Source: Lutibacter sp.
GTDB taxonomy: Bacteria; Bacteroidota; Bacteroidia; Flavobacteriales; Flavobacteriaceae
Direction of reading: 5' to 3'
DNA: 7,203 nt
Assembly (NCBI GenBank): GCA_030748365.1
Contig: JASMME010000065.1
Coordinates: 1-7,203 of the forward strand
This document shows, one piece after another, positions 5,986 to 7,203 of the stretch. Within the stretch, counting starts at the first letter, position 1; every line of letters begins with the position of its first letter. The translations under genes and the position numbers were made by a program. The notes beneath the pieces are model-generated. The model did not search any database, was not told where the DNA came from, and was given only the letters and a program-made list of their open reading frames with translations.

Positions 5986-7172
5986 GGATAGGCATGATAT
6001 TAGACAATACCTTTCCGCCCGATCCAAGGGTAGAAAATGAGGCCATTTCCCTGATAAAGAAAGGCCATGAGGTCTTGTTGTTTTGCCTCAAGTACGGCCC
6101 AGAACCAACAGATGAAATCCACCAAGGTATCCAGGTAAAAAGATACCCATCTAACCAATGGCTTTACAAATTATCAGCCCTTGCCTATACGGTTCCTTTG
6201 TATACCTTTTTGATGGCCCGAAAGATCCGTCATTTTATTCAGGCCCATGCCATTGAGGTGGTTCATATACACGATATGCAGATTGGGGCGGCGGTTTTTT
6301 GGGCGATCAAGAAAAACCCACTCCCTACGGTCTTAGACCTGCATGAGAACCGCCCAGAAATCATGCGGTATTATCCCCATTTGCAAAGTTTTTTAGGAAA
6401 GCGCTTAATCTCCCTAAAAAAATGGAAGCAGCAGGAAGAAACACTGGTCAAAAAAGCCGATTATGTGCTTACGGTTACTGAAGAGGCCGGTCAGGAATTG
6501 ATTGAAAGAACTGACAAGCCTGTACCCAATGTGATAGCAGTTCCGAACACGGTTCGAAAGACATTTTATGAGGATGCCCGGCCACTGCAATCTTTGTTAA
6601 AGCGCTATAATTCTTATTTTACATTGCTATATATTGGCGATACGGGACTTAGAAGGGGCTTGCAGACAGCCATCGGAGCGGTTGCGCGCTTAAAGGATCG
6701 TATTCCAGAGATACGATTGGTTGTGGTTGGACGGAACACTACGGATAAGGTATTGCGAGCACAGGTGGCGAGGCTCAATATTGCTCCGTGGGTAGATTTT
6801 CAAGGCTGGCAACCGGAGGCACTGTTCCCTTCTTATATAGCGGCCAGTACGGTGTGTATTTCGCCTTTGCACCGAAACCCTCACCACGACACCACCTATG
6901 CCAATAAAATATGTCAATATATGAGTATGGGCAAACCCTTACTGGTAAGTGATGCCACCGCCCAAAAACAATTGGTAGAGAGGGTAGGGGCAGGTCTGGT
7001 TCACCGGGCCACTGATCAGGATGATTTTGCCAAGAAGGTAGCACAGCTATACACTGATCAAATGTTGGCCAAACAATTGGGTGACAATGGCCGCCGTTTT
7101 ATCTCTCAGAAATTTCATTGGGAGAAAACCTCCGAAAAATTAATAGCTTTATACCAAAATATAAGCCGATGA
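5982..7172 (+). CDS. GT-B-fold glycosyltransferase (GT4-like)
   Basis: A 396-residue cytoplasmic or membrane-associated glycosyltransferase of the two-Rossmann-domain type, of usual length. The N-terminal acceptor domain begins MRIGMILDNTFPPDPRVENEA (1-21), whose PPDPRVENEA is typical of GT4-like enzymes, and continues with VVHIHDMQ (93-100), VLDLHENRPE (117-126) and ADYVLTVTEE (159-168). The nucleotide-sugar domain shows LLYIGDTGLRRGLQTAI (215-231), RLVVVGRN (245-252), VDFQGW (271-276) and the region NPHHDTTYANKICQYMSMGK (299-318), followed by PLLVSD. This last segment is where GT4 enzymes carry the E-x7-E motif; here the two positions appear to be T304 and Q312. No membrane anchor is obvious, though 62-78 is hydrophobic. 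It overlaps the methyltransferase gene and the following gene by 4 bases each (ATGA). It most likely adds a sugar to a surface polysaccharide or lipid-linked precursor; sugar and acceptor cannot be read from the sequence. Confidence 0.9.
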   Translation: MRIGMILDNTFPPDPRVENEAISLIKKGHEVLLFCLKYGPEPTDEIHQGIQVKRYPSNQWLYKLSALAYTVPLYTFLMARKIRHFIQAHAIEVVHIHDMQIGAAVFWAIKKNPLPTVLDLHENRPEIMRYYPHLQSFLGKRLISLKKWKQQEETLVKKADYVLTVTEEAGQELIERTDKPVPNVIAVPNTVRKTFYEDARPLQSLLKRYNSYFTLLYIGDTGLRRGLQTAIGAVARLKDRIPEIRLVVVGRNTTDKVLRAQVARLNIAPWVDFQGWQPEALFPSYIAASTVCISPLHRNPHHDTTYANKICQYMSMGKPLLVSDATAQKQLVERVGAGLVHRATDQDDFAKKVAQLYTDQMLAKQLGDNGRRFISQKFHWEKTSEKLIALYQNISR

Positions 7173-7203
7173 AGCGCGTGTTGATCCTTACTTATTATTG
7201 GCC
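7169..7203 (+). CDS. Start of a further gene, probably another glycosyltransferase (partial)
   Basis: ATG 7169 overlaps the TGA of the preceding glycosyltransferase gene in the same ATGA arrangement seen one junction earlier. The frame is open to the window edge, giving MKRVLILTYYWP and nothing more. In Bacteroidota this opening is characteristic of GT4-type glycosyltransferases, which usually continue PAGGPGVQR; that continuation is from memory of the family and lies outside the window. With only about 11 codons, the identification rests on this short match and on the operon context. Confidence 0.6.
   Translation, partial: MKRVLILTYYW

Noticed and set aside
6775..7044. An 89-codon open frame on the minus strand inside the glycosyltransferase gene
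   Set aside because: It is antisense to conserved GT-B motifs, and its product is low in recognisable structure and rich in Pro and Trp, as expected of a chance frame.
7011..7060. ACTGATCA repeated at 7011-7018 and 7053-7060
   Set aside because: Only two short copies occur, both inside well-conserved coding sequence and built around the palindrome TGATCA; chance is enough.
1..7203. Mobile elements, CRISPR arrays, tRNA or rRNA genes, riboswitches
   Set aside because: No transposase or integrase motifs, flanking repeats, regularly spaced repeats or RNA-like folds were seen, and nearly all of the window is coding.

Overview
The window reads as chromosomal DNA from a member of the Bacteroidota, most likely a marine-type Flavobacteriia. 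The grounds are the protein families present (a DUF4834-type small membrane protein, a long YfhO-type membrane protein in its flavobacterial form, a YghO-like GNAT protein and a MetA-type outer-membrane protein), the lack of convincing Shine-Dalgarno sequences before most starts, and a TAnnTTTG-type -7 element upstream of the leftward genes. Genus cannot be decided from the sequence alone.

Layout. Two divergent, tightly packed transcription units flank an AT-rich spacer of about 78 bases (2670-2747). Leftward (minus strand) run an outer-membrane beta-barrel 'transporter' (1701-2669), a two-domain GNAT-like protein (567-1685) and rsmE for 16S rRNA m3U1498 methylation (1-567, 3' end outside the window). 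Gaps are 15 bases and then a 1-base overlap, so these three are probably one operon. Rightward (plus strand) run a small DUF4834-like membrane protein (2748-3026), a YfhO-family polytopic membrane protein (3030-5471), a short class I SAM-dependent methyltransferase (5461-5985), a GT-B glycosyltransferase (5982-7172) and the first 11 codons of another gene that looks like a second glycosyltransferase (7169 onward). Their junctions are a 3-base gap, an 11-base overlap, a 4-base ATGA overlap and another 4-base ATGA overlap, so the genes are almost certainly co-transcribed and translationally coupled.

How the genes work together. The rightward unit looks like the start of a cell-surface glycan or glycoconjugate cluster: cytoplasmic glycosyltransferases build or decorate a sugar chain, a methyltransferase may modify it, and the YfhO-type protein may be a GT-C-like enzyme adding a sugar from a polyprenyl-phosphate donor on the outer face of the inner membrane. 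That joint role is inference. The leftward unit joins a housekeeping rRNA methyltransferase to two envelope/unknown proteins with no evident shared pathway.

There is no mobile element, CRISPR array, tRNA or rRNA gene, and no stretch over 300 bases without a gene. The best candidate for something undescribed is the DUF4834-YfhO-methyltransferase-glycosyltransferase cassette, whose product and acceptor are not known to me. Smaller curiosities are the degenerate motifs in the methyltransferase and glycosyltransferase and a pair of A9 tracts at the 3' end of the outer-membrane gene.
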